In this document: one piece after another, positions 1 to 8,829 of the stretch
How the letters are laid out: every line of letters starts with the position of its first letter
Position numbering within the stretch: position 1 is the stretch's first letter
Source: Halonatronomonas sp964558325
GTDB lineage: Bacteria; Bacillota; Halanaerobiia; Halanaerobiales; Halarsenatibacteraceae
Assembly (NCBI GenBank): GCA_964558325.1
Contig: CAZLCX010000007.1
Span: 1 to 64,000 of the forward strand
Length of the DNA stretch: 64,000 bases
Direction of reading: 5' to 3'
Made by a program: the position numbers and the translations under genes
The notes under the pieces: model-generated
Databases searched by the model: none
What the model was told of the DNA's origin: nothing
What the model saw: the letters and a program-made list of their open reading frames with translations, nothing else

Positions 1-61
1 GTAGTATGGAGCACAAATAGTTTGTTTTATAGTTTTAAAATATCACAACAGGAGGGATATT

Positions 62-1240
62 ATGTCTAAAAAAGAAATGGTAGCCATGTTATTAGCCGGA
101 GGAAAAGGAACCCGACTTGGTGTTTTAACAAAGGAAATTGCAAAGCCAGCAGTTCCTTTTGGAGCTGAATATCGTTTGATCGATTTTCCACTAAGTAATT
201 GTTCTAACTCCAACATTGATACTGTTGGTGTCTTAACTCAATATGAACCTCTTATTTTAAATTCTTATATAGGAAATGGTAGTTCCTGGGATTTAGATCG
301 TAGAGATGGTGGTGTTACAGTCTTACCTCCCTATATAAGAGAAGGAGGCGGAAGTTGGTATAAGGGCACTGCCCATGCTATCTATGAAAATATAAAATAT
401 ATAGATCTTTATGACCCTGAATATGTGCTTGTGCTTTCTGGAGACCATATTTACAAAATGGATTACTCAGTTATGTTAGAAGACCATAAGGCAACTGGAG
501 CAGATGCCAGTATTGCGGTAATGGAAGTACCCTGGGAAGATACAAATAGATTTGGTGTTATGATTACTGATGAAAAAAAACGAATTGTTGCTTTTCAAGA
601 AAAACCAGAAGATGCTAAAAGTAATTTAGCCTCTATGGGAATATATATATTTAATTGGCCAATGTTAAAAGATTATCTTCGGGAGGATGCAAAAAAACCT
701 GATTCTTCAGGAGATTTTGGTCATGATATAATACCTGAAATGCTTAATGATAAAATGCATTTAAATGCTTATACCTTTTCAGGCTACTGGAAAGATGTTG
801 GAACTATTGATAGTTACTGGCAGGCTCATATGGATTTATTAAAAGAAGCCAATATGGGTCTAAATCTATATGATAGAGATTGGGTAATCTATAGTGTCAA
901 TCCAAATAGACCCCCTCAATATTTAAGTAGTGGGGCCAAAGTCAGAAATTCAATGATTAATAAAGGTACCAAAATTCAGGGAGAAGTAGAAAATTCAGTG
1001 ATTTTTTATGGAGTGGAAATAGGAAGAAATGCGATAATAAAAGATTCTGTATTAATGCCTAATGTAAAGGTTGAAGATGGTGCATATATAAACAAAGCAA
1101 TAATTGGCCAGAATTCATTAATTAAAGACAATGCTCGAATAGGTATCGGTGATGCTATAAATTATGATGTAACTGTTATAGGAGAAAGTGAAACGATTAT
1201 TAACGGTGCAAAAATTGAGCATGGGAGTATTGTAGGCTAG
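62..1240 (+). CDS. glgC: Glucose-1-phosphate adenylyltransferase, catalytic subunit
   Basis: Makes ADP-glucose from ATP and glucose-1-phosphate, the committed step of glycogen synthesis in the cytoplasm. The N-terminus carries the nucleotide-binding loop LLAGGKGTRL followed by KPAVPFG and YRLIDFPLSN, all hallmarks of active GlgC. The SGDHIYKMDY stretch is the metal/sugar-phosphate site, and the C-terminal third is a left-handed beta-helix (NSVIFYGVEIG, DSVLMPNVKV). The 392-residue length is normal. The ATG is preceded by AGGAGG at ideal spacing. glgD follows 29 bases downstream, so the two subunits are very likely co-transcribed. No glgA or glgB is visible; they may lie before the window. Assignment is secure. 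Confidence 0.97.
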   Translation: MSKKEMVAMLLAGGKGTRLGVLTKEIAKPAVPFGAEYRLIDFPLSNCSNSNIDTVGVLTQYEPLILNSYIGNGSSWDLDRRDGGVTVLPPYIREGGGSWYKGTAHAIYENIKYIDLYDPEYVLVLSGDHIYKMDYSVMLEDHKATGADASIAVMEVPWEDTNRFGVMITDEKKRIVAFQEKPEDAKSNLASMGIYIFNWPMLKDYLREDAKKPDSSGDFGHDIIPEMLNDKMHLNAYTFSGYWKDVGTIDSYWQAHMDLLKEANMGLNLYDRDWVIYSVNPNRPPQYLSSGAKVRNSMINKGTKIQGEVENSVIFYGVEIGRNAIIKDSVLMPNVKVEDGAYINKAIIGQNSLIKDNARIGIGDAINYDVTVIGESETIINGAKIEHGSIVG

Positions 1241-1269
1241 GCAAATAAATGCGAGAGGGAGGTAATAAA

Positions 1270-2385
1270 ATGAATAATGTTATGGCGATTCTAAACAATA
1301 ATCCACAGGGTATTTCTTTAAAAGAACTGACAGGTCATCGTTCTTTAGCTTCAGTACCTATAGCAAGCAGATATAGACTAATTGATTTCCCTTTATCTAA
1401 CCTTGTAAATTCAGGTGTAGATAATGTAGGGATATTACTAGAATCAAGGTTTAGGTCTTTGCTTGACCATATAGGGCCTGGAAAGGCCTGGGGGTTAGAT
1501 ACTAAAAATGATGGGCTCTTTCTTCTACCACCAGCCCATATAAATAAACCAGGTAATGTTTATAAAGGAGATATTGAAAATTTTCAGGCAAACCTGGACT
1601 ACATTCATCGTTCAAGCCAGGAATACGTTATAATCTCATATCCTTCAATTGTTTGCAATATAGATTATAGACCTATTGTTAAAGATCATATCGATTCAAG
1701 AGCTGATATCACAGTTGTTTACAAAGATTTAGAAACTTTATATAAGGATTCTCATTATACAACCATAAATATTGATGATAATAACAGAATTACTGAGATG
1801 AAAATAAATCCTGACACCAGAAAAGATACAAGAGTCTCTTTAAAAAGATATATAATGAGAAAAAATATTCTACTTGAAATAATTGACCAATGTGTTTCTA
1901 CTGGCCAATGGGATTTCGAAAAAAATGGAATTTCTGCAAACCTTGATAAATATAATGTCCAGGGTTATGAGATCCATAATTATATAGCAATCATTAGCTC
2001 ACTCAGTGAGTATTATCGAAGGAATATGGAACTCCTGCAGCCAAAGATATTTAATGATTTTTATAATACAACAGGTCCAGTATTTACAAAACCAAAAGAC
2101 GAAGCTGCCACTAAATATACCAGCAAAGCTAGAGTTCACAATATTATAGCTGCAAATGGTTGTTTAATAAACGGAGAAGTTGAAAAATCAGTATTATTCA
2201 GAGGAGTTAAGATCGGTGAAAATGCTTCTGTAAAAAATTCTATTATAATGCAAAAAAGCCAGGTAGGTGAAGGCGCTGAGCTGGAAAATGTTATTTTAGA
2301 TAAAAATGTTACTATAACACCTGGCAAAAAATTAAAAGGAGATCCATCATTCCCATTAATTATCGATAAAAATTCAATTATTTAA
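1270..2385 (+). CDS. glgD: GlgD, non-catalytic ADP-glucose pyrophosphorylase paralogue
   Basis: Paralogue of GlgC that in Firmicutes forms a GlgC/GlgD heteromer and modulates its activity. The fold is retained (YRLIDFPLSN near the N-terminus, a C-terminal beta-helix with KSVLFRGVKIG), but the glycine-rich nucleotide loop of GlgC is replaced by NNNPQGISLKELT, so catalysis is unlikely. An in-frame ATG exists at 1249, but the GAGGGAGG ribosome binding site lies between it and the ATG at 1270, so I place the start at 1270 (371 residues). The gene sits directly behind glgC and ends just before a strong hairpin. Family assignment is firm; the regulatory role is known from the family, not seen here. 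Confidence 0.93.
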   Translation: MNNVMAILNNNPQGISLKELTGHRSLASVPIASRYRLIDFPLSNLVNSGVDNVGILLESRFRSLLDHIGPGKAWGLDTKNDGLFLLPPAHINKPGNVYKGDIENFQANLDYIHRSSQEYVIISYPSIVCNIDYRPIVKDHIDSRADITVVYKDLETLYKDSHYTTINIDDNNRITEMKINPDTRKDTRVSLKRYIMRKNILLEIIDQCVSTGQWDFEKNGISANLDKYNVQGYEIHNYIAIISSLSEYYRRNMELLQPKIFNDFYNTTGPVFTKPKDEAATKYTSKARVHNIIAANGCLINGEVEKSVLFRGVKIGENASVKNSIIMQKSQVGEGAELENVILDKNVTITPGKKLKGDPSFPLIIDKNSII

Positions 2386-2390
2386 TTAAT

Positions 2391-2420
2391 AATGTCCCAG
2401 GTATCTCCTGGGACATTTTT
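2391..2420. terminator. Bidirectional hairpin terminator, glgD / pulA
   Basis: A 10-bp stem (AATGTCCCAG at 2391-2400, CTGGGACATT at 2408-2417) with a short loop, followed by a T-run on the + strand. It lies between the convergent glgD and pullulanase genes; the pullulanase stop codon begins at the end of the T-run. Confidence 0.88.
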
Positions 2421-4303
2421 TAATTATTAGTATAAAGAACCATCGCAGAATGAGGGGGTACATCAACTTCATCTGCTTTAAAAGTATTGAAAGGTTCAAT
2501 ATTTGCATGCCTATCATCAACTACTATATTCCAATTTTTCTTATTGCCAAGTTTTACATTAGCCCAATCCCACCAGCTATTATAAATAACTATTATATAT
2601 TTCCAGTCATCTCCACCAGCATAAGGTCCTAACTCAAAAGCAATTATTCCAGGGGGGGTTTCTAGAAAATTTAAATTTTTACGGATCTCTTCAGCAGATT
2701 TTAATCTAAAAGCAGGATGTTTTCTCCTTAAAGTTATTAAACCCTGATAATATTTAAAGTTATCGAAGTATTCTTTTTTTCTATTCCATTTTAAAGCATT
2801 TATTTTATTACCAGCATTATAGGAATTATCATTTCCAAACTTTGTTCTTAAAAATTCTTCTCCACCTAATAAAAAGGGCACTCCCTGCGATGTCATTATT
2901 ATTGTCTGTGCAAATCTATCGAGAATAATTCTTTTCTTTTCATCAATTGCCGGAAAAACTCCCTTAATTTTATCCCAGAGTGTGAGATTATCATGACAGC
3001 TAATATAATTAATTGATTCTTCTGGAGTTAGGGCAAATCCTTTTATATCATTATCATAATTAATTTCTCCAACAACGCCTCTTTCAATTGCCCCCCCTAA
3101 ATTATTATGTCCGCCAATAAAACCCTGAGTCTTTAAGTCATTTTCACCCTTAATTGCATTTCGAAAACTATCATTGAAAATTCCAATCCCTTTTCCTTTT
3201 TGGCGTCCCTTTAAAATTATTTCATCCTCTGATAATTGAGGAGGTAATGCATACCAGGGTTCTCCATATACCAAGATATTTGGATCAATCTCATATAAAC
3301 CTTTTCTTATTTTTAGCATTGTTTCTTCATCAATTAGCCCCATCAAATCAAACCGAAAACCATCGAGATGATATTCCTTAGCCCAATATAAAACTGATTC
3401 AACAATAAATTCCTGGACTTTATCTTTTTCAGTTGCTATTTCATTGCCTACACCTGAACCATTAGCTAATTCATCTTCATCATACCAGCGATAAAAATAG
3501 CCAGGAGCAATCTTATTAAATGCAGATTTTTCTGTAAAATATGTATGATTATAAACAACATCCATTATAACTCCGATATTTTCATTATGTAAATACTGGA
3601 TTAATTTTTTTAGTTCTTCTATCCTTGCAAATCCTGAGGGATCAGTGGCATATGATCCTTCTGGAACATTATAGTATAACGGGTCATAACCCCAATTGTA
3701 ATCTTCAATATCATTGTCATCTACTGTGGCAAAATCAAAAACCGGCATTAATTGTACATGGGTTATTCCTAACTCCTTTAAATGATCAACACCAGTTTTC
3801 AAACCATCTTTACTGGTCGTTCCTGTTTCAGTAAAACCTAAATATTTCCCTTTATTCTCAATTCCAGATTCTGGATGAATACTGAAATCCTTTACATGCA
3901 GCTCATAAATTACTGCATCTACTGGAGAATTTATACTGATTCTTTTATCTTTATTCCATTCTTCAGGATCAGTCTTATCCAGGTTAACAATAATTCCTCT
4001 TTCACTATTTGTTCCAACTGCTTTCACCCAGGGATCAAGGGTTTCAACTATTTCTCCATCCCGTTCAATTTCCAGCCAATAATAAACACCATCTAAACTT
4101 TCTGAAATACTTTTAATCCAGATATTTTTTTCCTTCTCTTCTAGCTCCAATTGCGAAAATACTACATTATCATCATTATATGAGAGATTAACAACAACCC
4201 CGTCTGCGTCTTTAACCCAGAGTTTAATATATGTATAATCTAAACCAACTTTTATACCATAGCTAAAATAATCATGAACATTATCAGCATTAATAAAACT
4301 CAA
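2420..4303 (-). CDS. pulA: Type I pullulanase (glycogen/starch debranching)
   Basis: Hydrolyses alpha-1,6 branches in pullulan, glycogen and limit dextrins (GH13). The N-terminal ~110 residues look like a carbohydrate-binding/early-set beta domain. The catalytic barrel contains the pullulanase signature YNWGYDP, then VVYNHT (region I), GFRFDLMG (region II, nucleophile Asp), YGEPW (region III, acid Glu) and SCHDN (region IV). A C-terminal beta domain closes the protein. There is no signal peptide, so it is intracellular and probably debranches stored glycogen together with the divergent phosphorylase. The start is TTG at 4303 behind AGGAGG with 9-nt spacing. The 627-residue length fits the short type I enzymes. 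Confidence 0.94.
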   Translation of the reverse strand: MSFINADNVHDYFSYGIKVGLDYTYIKLWVKDADGVVVNLSYNDDNVVFSQLELEEKEKNIWIKSISESLDGVYYWLEIERDGEIVETLDPWVKAVGTNSERGIIVNLDKTDPEEWNKDKRISINSPVDAVIYELHVKDFSIHPESGIENKGKYLGFTETGTTSKDGLKTGVDHLKELGITHVQLMPVFDFATVDDNDIEDYNWGYDPLYYNVPEGSYATDPSGFARIEELKKLIQYLHNENIGVIMDVVYNHTYFTEKSAFNKIAPGYFYRWYDEDELANGSGVGNEIATEKDKVQEFIVESVLYWAKEYHLDGFRFDLMGLIDEETMLKIRKGLYEIDPNILVYGEPWYALPPQLSEDEIILKGRQKGKGIGIFNDSFRNAIKGENDLKTQGFIGGHNNLGGAIERGVVGEINYDNDIKGFALTPEESINYISCHDNLTLWDKIKGVFPAIDEKKRIILDRFAQTIIMTSQGVPFLLGGEEFLRTKFGNDNSYNAGNKINALKWNRKKEYFDNFKYYQGLITLRRKHPAFRLKSAEEIRKNLNFLETPPGIIAFELGPYAGGDDWKYIIVIYNSWWDWANVKLGNKKNWNIVVDDRHANIEPFNTFKADEVDVPPHSAMVLYTNN

Positions 4304-4386
4304 ATAATAAAACCTCCTAGAAACACCATTAATAGTTACTTATCTTTCTATTATTATAACATATTTTAATGATTTAAAAAATTAAT

Positions 4387-4415
4387 TTTACTATTTTGAG
4401 CTAGTGCTGTATAAT
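4387..4415 (+). promoter_or_regulatory. Probable sigma-A promoter of the glucan phosphorylase gene
   Basis: TTTACT at 4387-4392, a 17-bp spacer, and a perfect TATAAT at 4410-4415. The predicted transcript would start near 4422, at the foot of the leader hairpin. Called by eye from spacing and the -10 match. Confidence 0.6.
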
Positions 4416-4421
4416 AATAAG

Positions 4422-4459
4422 CATATCATATTAAAATATTTCTTTATTTTAATGATATG
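4422..4459 (+). promoter_or_regulatory. 5' leader stem-loop next to the glgP ribosome binding site
   Basis: CATATCAT-A-TTAAAATA at 4422-4438 pairs with TATTTTAATGATATG at 4445-4459, giving about 14-15 bp with one bulged A and a short loop. The 3' arm ends one base before the GAGGAGG ribosome binding site, and the 5' arm starts where transcription should begin. It could stabilise the mRNA end or modulate translation. Function is inference. Confidence 0.5.
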
Positions 4460-4470
4460 AGGAGGCAATA

Positions 4471-4485
4471 ATGAAATATGAATGA
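4471..4485 (+). other. Four-codon minigene overlapping the glgP start
   Basis: ATG AAA TAT GAA TGA begins 5 nt after GGAGG (4461-4465), the better-spaced start for this ribosome binding site. The glgP ATG at 4478 lies inside it in another frame, 12 nt from GGAGG. Ribosomes could start here, stop at 4485 and re-initiate backwards at 4478. It may equally be a chance ATG. Confidence 0.35.
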
Positions 4486-6112
4486 AAAAATCACAAAAAA
4501 TATTAAAAATAATCCAACCAAGGTAGCTTATTTCTGTATGGAATACGGCCTACATGAAGATTTTAGAATTTATTCTGGAGGTTTAGGAGTCTTAGCTGGA
4601 GATACAATGAAAGCTGCCAGGGACTTAAATTTACCAGTTATTGGAATAGGGATTATGTGGAACAAAGGTTATACAAAACAGTTAATAGATGATTACGGTA
4701 GGCCTTATGATAATTTCCCCCCTGAAGGTCAAAATTATAAACATGTTGAAGATACTGGAATCACTGTTACTGTTAAAGTTAATGAATCTAATGTTAAATG
4801 TAAAGTCTGGAAAGTTGATAAATTTAAAAATAACCCGATTTATTTGCTTGATACAAATCTTAAAGAGAATGGAAAATATAAACACATTACAGAGAGATTA
4901 TATGTTGGTTCTTCTGAAGAAAGAATAGCCCAGGAAATAGTTCTTGGTATAGGTGGCATTAGAGCTTTAAGAAAATTAGATATCGATGTAGATATTTATC
5001 ATTTCAATGAAGGCCATGCTGCACTTGCCGGCACAGAACTTATTCAAGAAAAAATAAAAAAAGGATATGATTTTAATCAAGCCTGGGAAAGAGTTAGATC
5101 TGAAATAGTATTTACAACTCATACCCCTGTAAAAGAAGGTAATGAATCGCATCCAATTGAAAACCTTGAAAAAGTTGGGGCTTTCAATGGTTTAGAAAAG
5201 GAAGAAATGGAGAAGATTGGTGGAAATCCCTTCAATATGACTGTTGCTGGACTTAGACTTTCTTCCAGGGCCAACGGAGTGGCCAAGCTTCATGGAATAA
5301 CTGCTCGAGATATGTGGCAGCATGTTGAAGATAGAGCTCCAATTATTTCAATAACTAATGGAGTTCATTTGCCATCCTGGGTAGATGAAAGAATGTTTAC
5401 CAGCCTTTTTGATAAGGAAGCAATTTCTAAACTCCACAGTGAAAATAAACAAGCATTAATAAATTTTATTGAAGAAGAAAATGGTCAGAAGTTCAGGGAA
5501 GATAGGTTATTAATTGGTTTTGCAAGAAGAGCAGCCAGTTATAAAAGACCTGATATGATTTTCTGGGATATTGATCGGATAAGGCACCTATTAGAAGATC
5601 AGATGTTACAATTAGTTTTTTCAGGTAAAGCTCATCCTGAGGATAATAAAGGTAAAGATATAATTTCAAGAATTGTTGAAATTTCAAAAGAATATCCTCA
5701 GAGTGTAACATATCTTGAAGATTATAATATTAAAATTGGTCGTTTAATGACAAGAGGGGCAGATGTCTGGTTAAATAACCCTCGTCGCCCAATGGAAGCA
5801 TCAGGTACTTCTGGAATGAAAGCAGCCATGAATGGAGTTTTAAATTTTAGTACCCTGGACGGCTGGTGGGATGAAAACTGTCAGCATGGAATAAATGGCT
5901 GGCAATTTGGAGACGCTTATGTTGGTAATGGGCAGGATGAACATGACCTTTTCGGTTTATACCATGTATTATTAGATCAAATAGTTCCTACCTATTATGA
6001 AGACAGGAAAAAATGGTTAATGATGATGCAATACAGTATTAAAATGACACATGATCGTTTTTCTGCCGAAAGAATGCTTACTGAATACTATGAGATGTTA
6101 TATCAAATTTAA
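4478..6112 (+). CDS. glgP: Alpha-glucan (glycogen) phosphorylase, short bacterial type
   Basis: Releases glucose-1-phosphate from glycogen or maltodextrin with inorganic phosphate (GT35, PLP-dependent). It starts with AYFCMEYGLHEDFRIYSGGL, typical of the short (about 540-residue) alpha-glucan phosphorylase branch. The PLP-lysine region is EASGTSGMKAAMNG around residue 447, and IGFARRAASYKRP is the phosphate/PLP-phosphate region. The protein lacks the long N-terminal regulatory part of classical glycogen phosphorylases. The gene is divergent from pulA, giving a pair for glycogen breakdown. The leader carries a stem-loop and a 4-codon minigene (separate entries), so translation may be controlled. 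ATG at 4478 is the only start matching the family N-terminus. Confidence 0.93.
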   Translation: MNEKITKNIKNNPTKVAYFCMEYGLHEDFRIYSGGLGVLAGDTMKAARDLNLPVIGIGIMWNKGYTKQLIDDYGRPYDNFPPEGQNYKHVEDTGITVTVKVNESNVKCKVWKVDKFKNNPIYLLDTNLKENGKYKHITERLYVGSSEERIAQEIVLGIGGIRALRKLDIDVDIYHFNEGHAALAGTELIQEKIKKGYDFNQAWERVRSEIVFTTHTPVKEGNESHPIENLEKVGAFNGLEKEEMEKIGGNPFNMTVAGLRLSSRANGVAKLHGITARDMWQHVEDRAPIISITNGVHLPSWVDERMFTSLFDKEAISKLHSENKQALINFIEEENGQKFREDRLLIGFARRAASYKRPDMIFWDIDRIRHLLEDQMLQLVFSGKAHPEDNKGKDIISRIVEISKEYPQSVTYLEDYNIKIGRLMTRGADVWLNNPRRPMEASGTSGMKAAMNGVLNFSTLDGWWDENCQHGINGWQFGDAYVGNGQDEHDLFGLYHVLLDQIVPTYYEDRKKWLMMMQYSIKMTHDRFSAERMLTEYYEMLYQI

Positions 6113-6132
6113 ATTTAATTAAGAAATTAAAT

Positions 6133-6166
6133 ATTAACCTCTAACCTGAACAGGTTAGAGGTTAAT
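6133..6166. terminator. Perfect palindrome between convergent genes
   Basis: Sixteen-base arms (6133-6148 and 6151-6166) are perfectly complementary around a central AA, giving roughly a 14-bp stem with a 6-nt loop. It sits between the convergent glgP and DJ-1 genes. There is no real T-run on either side, so it is a weak or Rho-independent-like bidirectional terminator at best. Confidence 0.6.
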
Positions 6167-6171
6167 TTAAG

Positions 6172-6720
6172 TTAAATGTTATATAAAAGATTTTCTTCCT
6201 GTTTAATTTTCTCTTCATTACCTAATAAATATTCAATTATTGTCAGAGCAAAATTCATGGCTGTACCTGGACCTCTCGATGTAATTATATTATCATCAAC
6301 AACAACAGGGTCTTCAAGATAATCGTATCTTACAAATTCATCTGCAAAACCAGGATAAGATGTCAATTTTTTGCCATCTAATATTCCTGCTCCTTTTAAA
6401 ACAATAGGAGCTGCACAAATTGCTGCAACAAGTTTATCTCTAGCATCAAATTCCTGAACTAAAGAAATGATATTTTTATCCTGTCTTAAATTCTCTGCTC
6501 CTGGCATGCCTCCTGGCAGAACAATTCCATCAAAAACTCTCCAATTAATATTCTTAAAACGCTGGTCTGCCTGAATAATTAAACCATGAGCTCCCATAAC
6601 ATCTGTCTCTGTAAGTCCCGCTACTACAACTTCAATATCTGCTCTTCTTAAAATATCGATTACCGTTACAGCCTCAATTTCCTCAAAGCCTCGAGCCAGC
6701 GGTACAATTATCTTTGCCAT
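6172..6720 (-). CDS. DJ-1/PfpI family protein (YajL/ThiJ-like)
   Basis: Small cytoplasmic protein of the DJ-1/PfpI superfamily, associated with protein or nucleotide deglycation, chaperone activity or redox sensing. The fold signature starts with MAKIIVPLARGFEEIEA, where the second Glu of GFEE is the conserved Glu of DJ-1. The nucleophile elbow is AAICAAP with the conserved Cys around residue 104. DGIVLPGGMPGAENL is also typical. At 182 residues it is a normal length. It follows the penicillin-binding protein gene by 24 bases on the same strand, behind its own AAGGAG site. Exact biochemical activity cannot be read from sequence. Confidence 0.88.
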   Translation of the reverse strand: MAKIIVPLARGFEEIEAVTVIDILRRADIEVVVAGLTETDVMGAHGLIIQADQRFKNINWRVFDGIVLPGGMPGAENLRQDKNIISLVQEFDARDKLVAAICAAPIVLKGAGILDGKKLTSYPGFADEFVRYDYLEDPVVVDDNIITSRGPGTAMNFALTIIEYLLGNEEKIKQEENLLYNI

Positions 6721-6744
6721 TTTCTCACACTCCTTATTAATATT

Positions 6745-8739
6745 TTAATCTAATTCTTCCATCTCCTCTACTAAACTAGATTCGATAATTTTTTCAAAAA
6801 ACTCTCTGATTATCGGTGCAGCAACATGACCACCAACTCCACCTTCTTCAACTAATAAAGCAAATGCTAAATCTCTATTCTGAAAATCTTCTATAAAACC
6901 TGCAAACCAGGCATGAGGATCTCTTCCTGCAATTTCTGCTGTTCCAGTTTTACCATATATATTATAGCCTTCTATATTTACTGCCTGGCCAGTACCCTCA
7001 GTTACAACTTTCTTTAAAGCCGTCCTTAAATTATTAACAGTTTCTTCAGATAAAACTTGCTCCTGTTTATCACTATAATCCTTTAACTGCAAACTAATCT
7101 CTGGTATATATCCCTGATTTGCAAAGGGTGTAAACATTTTGGCCATATGGAGTGGTGTCATTAAAACCTGATCCTGACCGATAGCTGACCAGGCAAGGCC
7201 CACTTGATTTCTGCCAGGATTACCAAGCTGACTGGCCTGTAAAGGAAGTCCAAGTTCTGGTGATGAAGATAAACCTAATCGATTAAAATAATCCTCTAAA
7301 TTTTCTGCTCCAACTTCTAGACCGACTTTGGCCATTGTTGTATTAATTGATTGAACTATTGCCTCTTCTAAAGTATGAACTCCAAAAACTTCTTCTTCAA
7401 AGTTTCTGATTATATTACCATCGACTGTAAGGTAGCCTTCATCATTAAATTCACTATTAAGATCATAAATTCCTTCATTTAAAGCAGCTGTAGCAGTTAA
7501 AACTTTAAAGGTGGATCCTGGTGGATATCTGCCCTGGATAGCCCTGTTAAATAAAGGTCTATCTGGGTCAGTTGTTAATTGTGACCACCTGGAACTATTA
7601 ATTCCGCCAACAAATTCATTAGGATCAAACCCAGGTGCTGATGCAAGCACAATAATTTCCCCTGAATTTGCATCTAATAAGACAAAGGAAGCCTTTAATC
7701 CTGCCAGTAAGTCAACTGCTGCCTGCTGAAGTGAAATATCTAGAGAAATATTGATATCTTCTCCATCTTCAGGAGCTAATTCCCTTAATAAATTTCTATC
7801 TTCATTTTTTTCTACATAAAATTCATAGCCTGGCTTGCCTCTAAGAACCTCTTCCTGACCTATTTCAAGCCCGCTCCTGCCTGCTCGATCTCCTGGCTGA
7901 TAATCTCTTTCAGGGTAATAATTCATCATTTCTTCTGTTACTTCTCCTATATAACCAGTAATATGGCTTACTTCTGTATCATAGGGATAAACCCTGCTAT
8001 CCTGTCTTCTAAAGAAAATACCTGGAATAGGGCGAAGAATTGGATCTAATTCAGCAAAGTCTGATTCTGAAACTGTTGCTATTGGAACAAACCAGTGATC
8101 CTGAATACCTGCTGCCTGATACTCTCCAACTAAATATTCTTCACTTAAACCTAATTCATCGTAAAGGGTTTCATGTAAAAAATCAGAATCTTCAACTCTG
8201 CCAGGTTGAATCCCAATACTTATTATAGAACCACCACCAGCCAATAACTCTCCACTCCTATCATATATATCGCCTCTTTCTGGATAAAGCCTTACCCTAT
8301 CATAAGAGGCATCTATTCCATATTCAGGTAAAGGAAAATAATCGCCCCAATGTACCTTCCAATCTAATATGCCATCTCTGGATAATTTCATCTCAAAATT
8401 GATAACTATATCATCAAAATATTCACTTGAATATCTAATGTCTACCTCATATTCAGCTTCGAAAAGAGATTCTTCAATAGTTTCAATCGATAATAACTCA
8501 ACTTCTGACAGATTAAAGTCATTGCTAAAATCTGAAAAAGAGTCAGCTAATCTGTCAGCTGAGGGTTCATCAAATTCTGAATGATGAAACTCTGCTAAAG
8601 AACCAAAATCTTCAGATAAAAATTTATCTAAATATTCTTCAGCTACATCTACAGGTAATGGATAAATAAATTCAGCTAAAAAATATCCTGCTCCTAGCAT
8701 TAAAACTGCTACAATAATTATAATAATTGCTAGCCTCAT
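6745..8739 (-). CDS. Penicillin-binding protein, class B transpeptidase with NTF2-like N-terminal domain
   Basis: Cross-links peptidoglycan. Residues ~1-25 form a membrane anchor (AIIIIIVAVLMLGAGYFLA). An acidic NTF2-like domain (~35-145, as in MecA/PBP2a-type proteins) follows, then a dimerisation domain starting at RGDIYDRSGELLA. The transpeptidase domain has all three catalytic motifs: STFK (SxxK, about residue 408), SIN (SxN, about 463) and KTGTAE (KTG, about 597). The protein is strongly acidic, which could reflect a saline habitat. It would act on the outer face of the cytoplasmic membrane. The ATG is preceded by AGGAGG. Divergent from the gene at 8830 and followed by the DJ-1 gene. Beta-lactam affinity cannot be predicted. 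Confidence 0.93.
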   Translation of the reverse strand: MRLAIIIIIVAVLMLGAGYFLAEFIYPLPVDVAEEYLDKFLSEDFGSLAEFHHSEFDEPSADRLADSFSDFSNDFNLSEVELLSIETIEESLFEAEYEVDIRYSSEYFDDIVINFEMKLSRDGILDWKVHWGDYFPLPEYGIDASYDRVRLYPERGDIYDRSGELLAGGGSIISIGIQPGRVEDSDFLHETLYDELGLSEEYLVGEYQAAGIQDHWFVPIATVSESDFAELDPILRPIPGIFFRRQDSRVYPYDTEVSHITGYIGEVTEEMMNYYPERDYQPGDRAGRSGLEIGQEEVLRGKPGYEFYVEKNEDRNLLRELAPEDGEDINISLDISLQQAAVDLLAGLKASFVLLDANSGEIIVLASAPGFDPNEFVGGINSSRWSQLTTDPDRPLFNRAIQGRYPPGSTFKVLTATAALNEGIYDLNSEFNDEGYLTVDGNIIRNFEEEVFGVHTLEEAIVQSINTTMAKVGLEVGAENLEDYFNRLGLSSSPELGLPLQASQLGNPGRNQVGLAWSAIGQDQVLMTPLHMAKMFTPFANQGYIPEISLQLKDYSDKQEQVLSEETVNNLRTALKKVVTEGTGQAVNIEGYNIYGKTGTAEIAGRDPHAWFAGFIEDFQNRDLAFALLVEEGGVGGHVAAPIIREFFEKIIESSLVEEMEELD

Positions 8740-8829
8740 AATTAAGCCTCCTAAAAAAATTTATTAAAAATAAAGGAAAAACAATTTTTATATAGAATAA
8801 TATATTGAAAACAAAAGGAGGTATCATTA

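Noticed and set aside
1..61. Promoter for glgC at the window start
   Set aside because: No convincing -35/-10 pair; the operon may begin further upstream.
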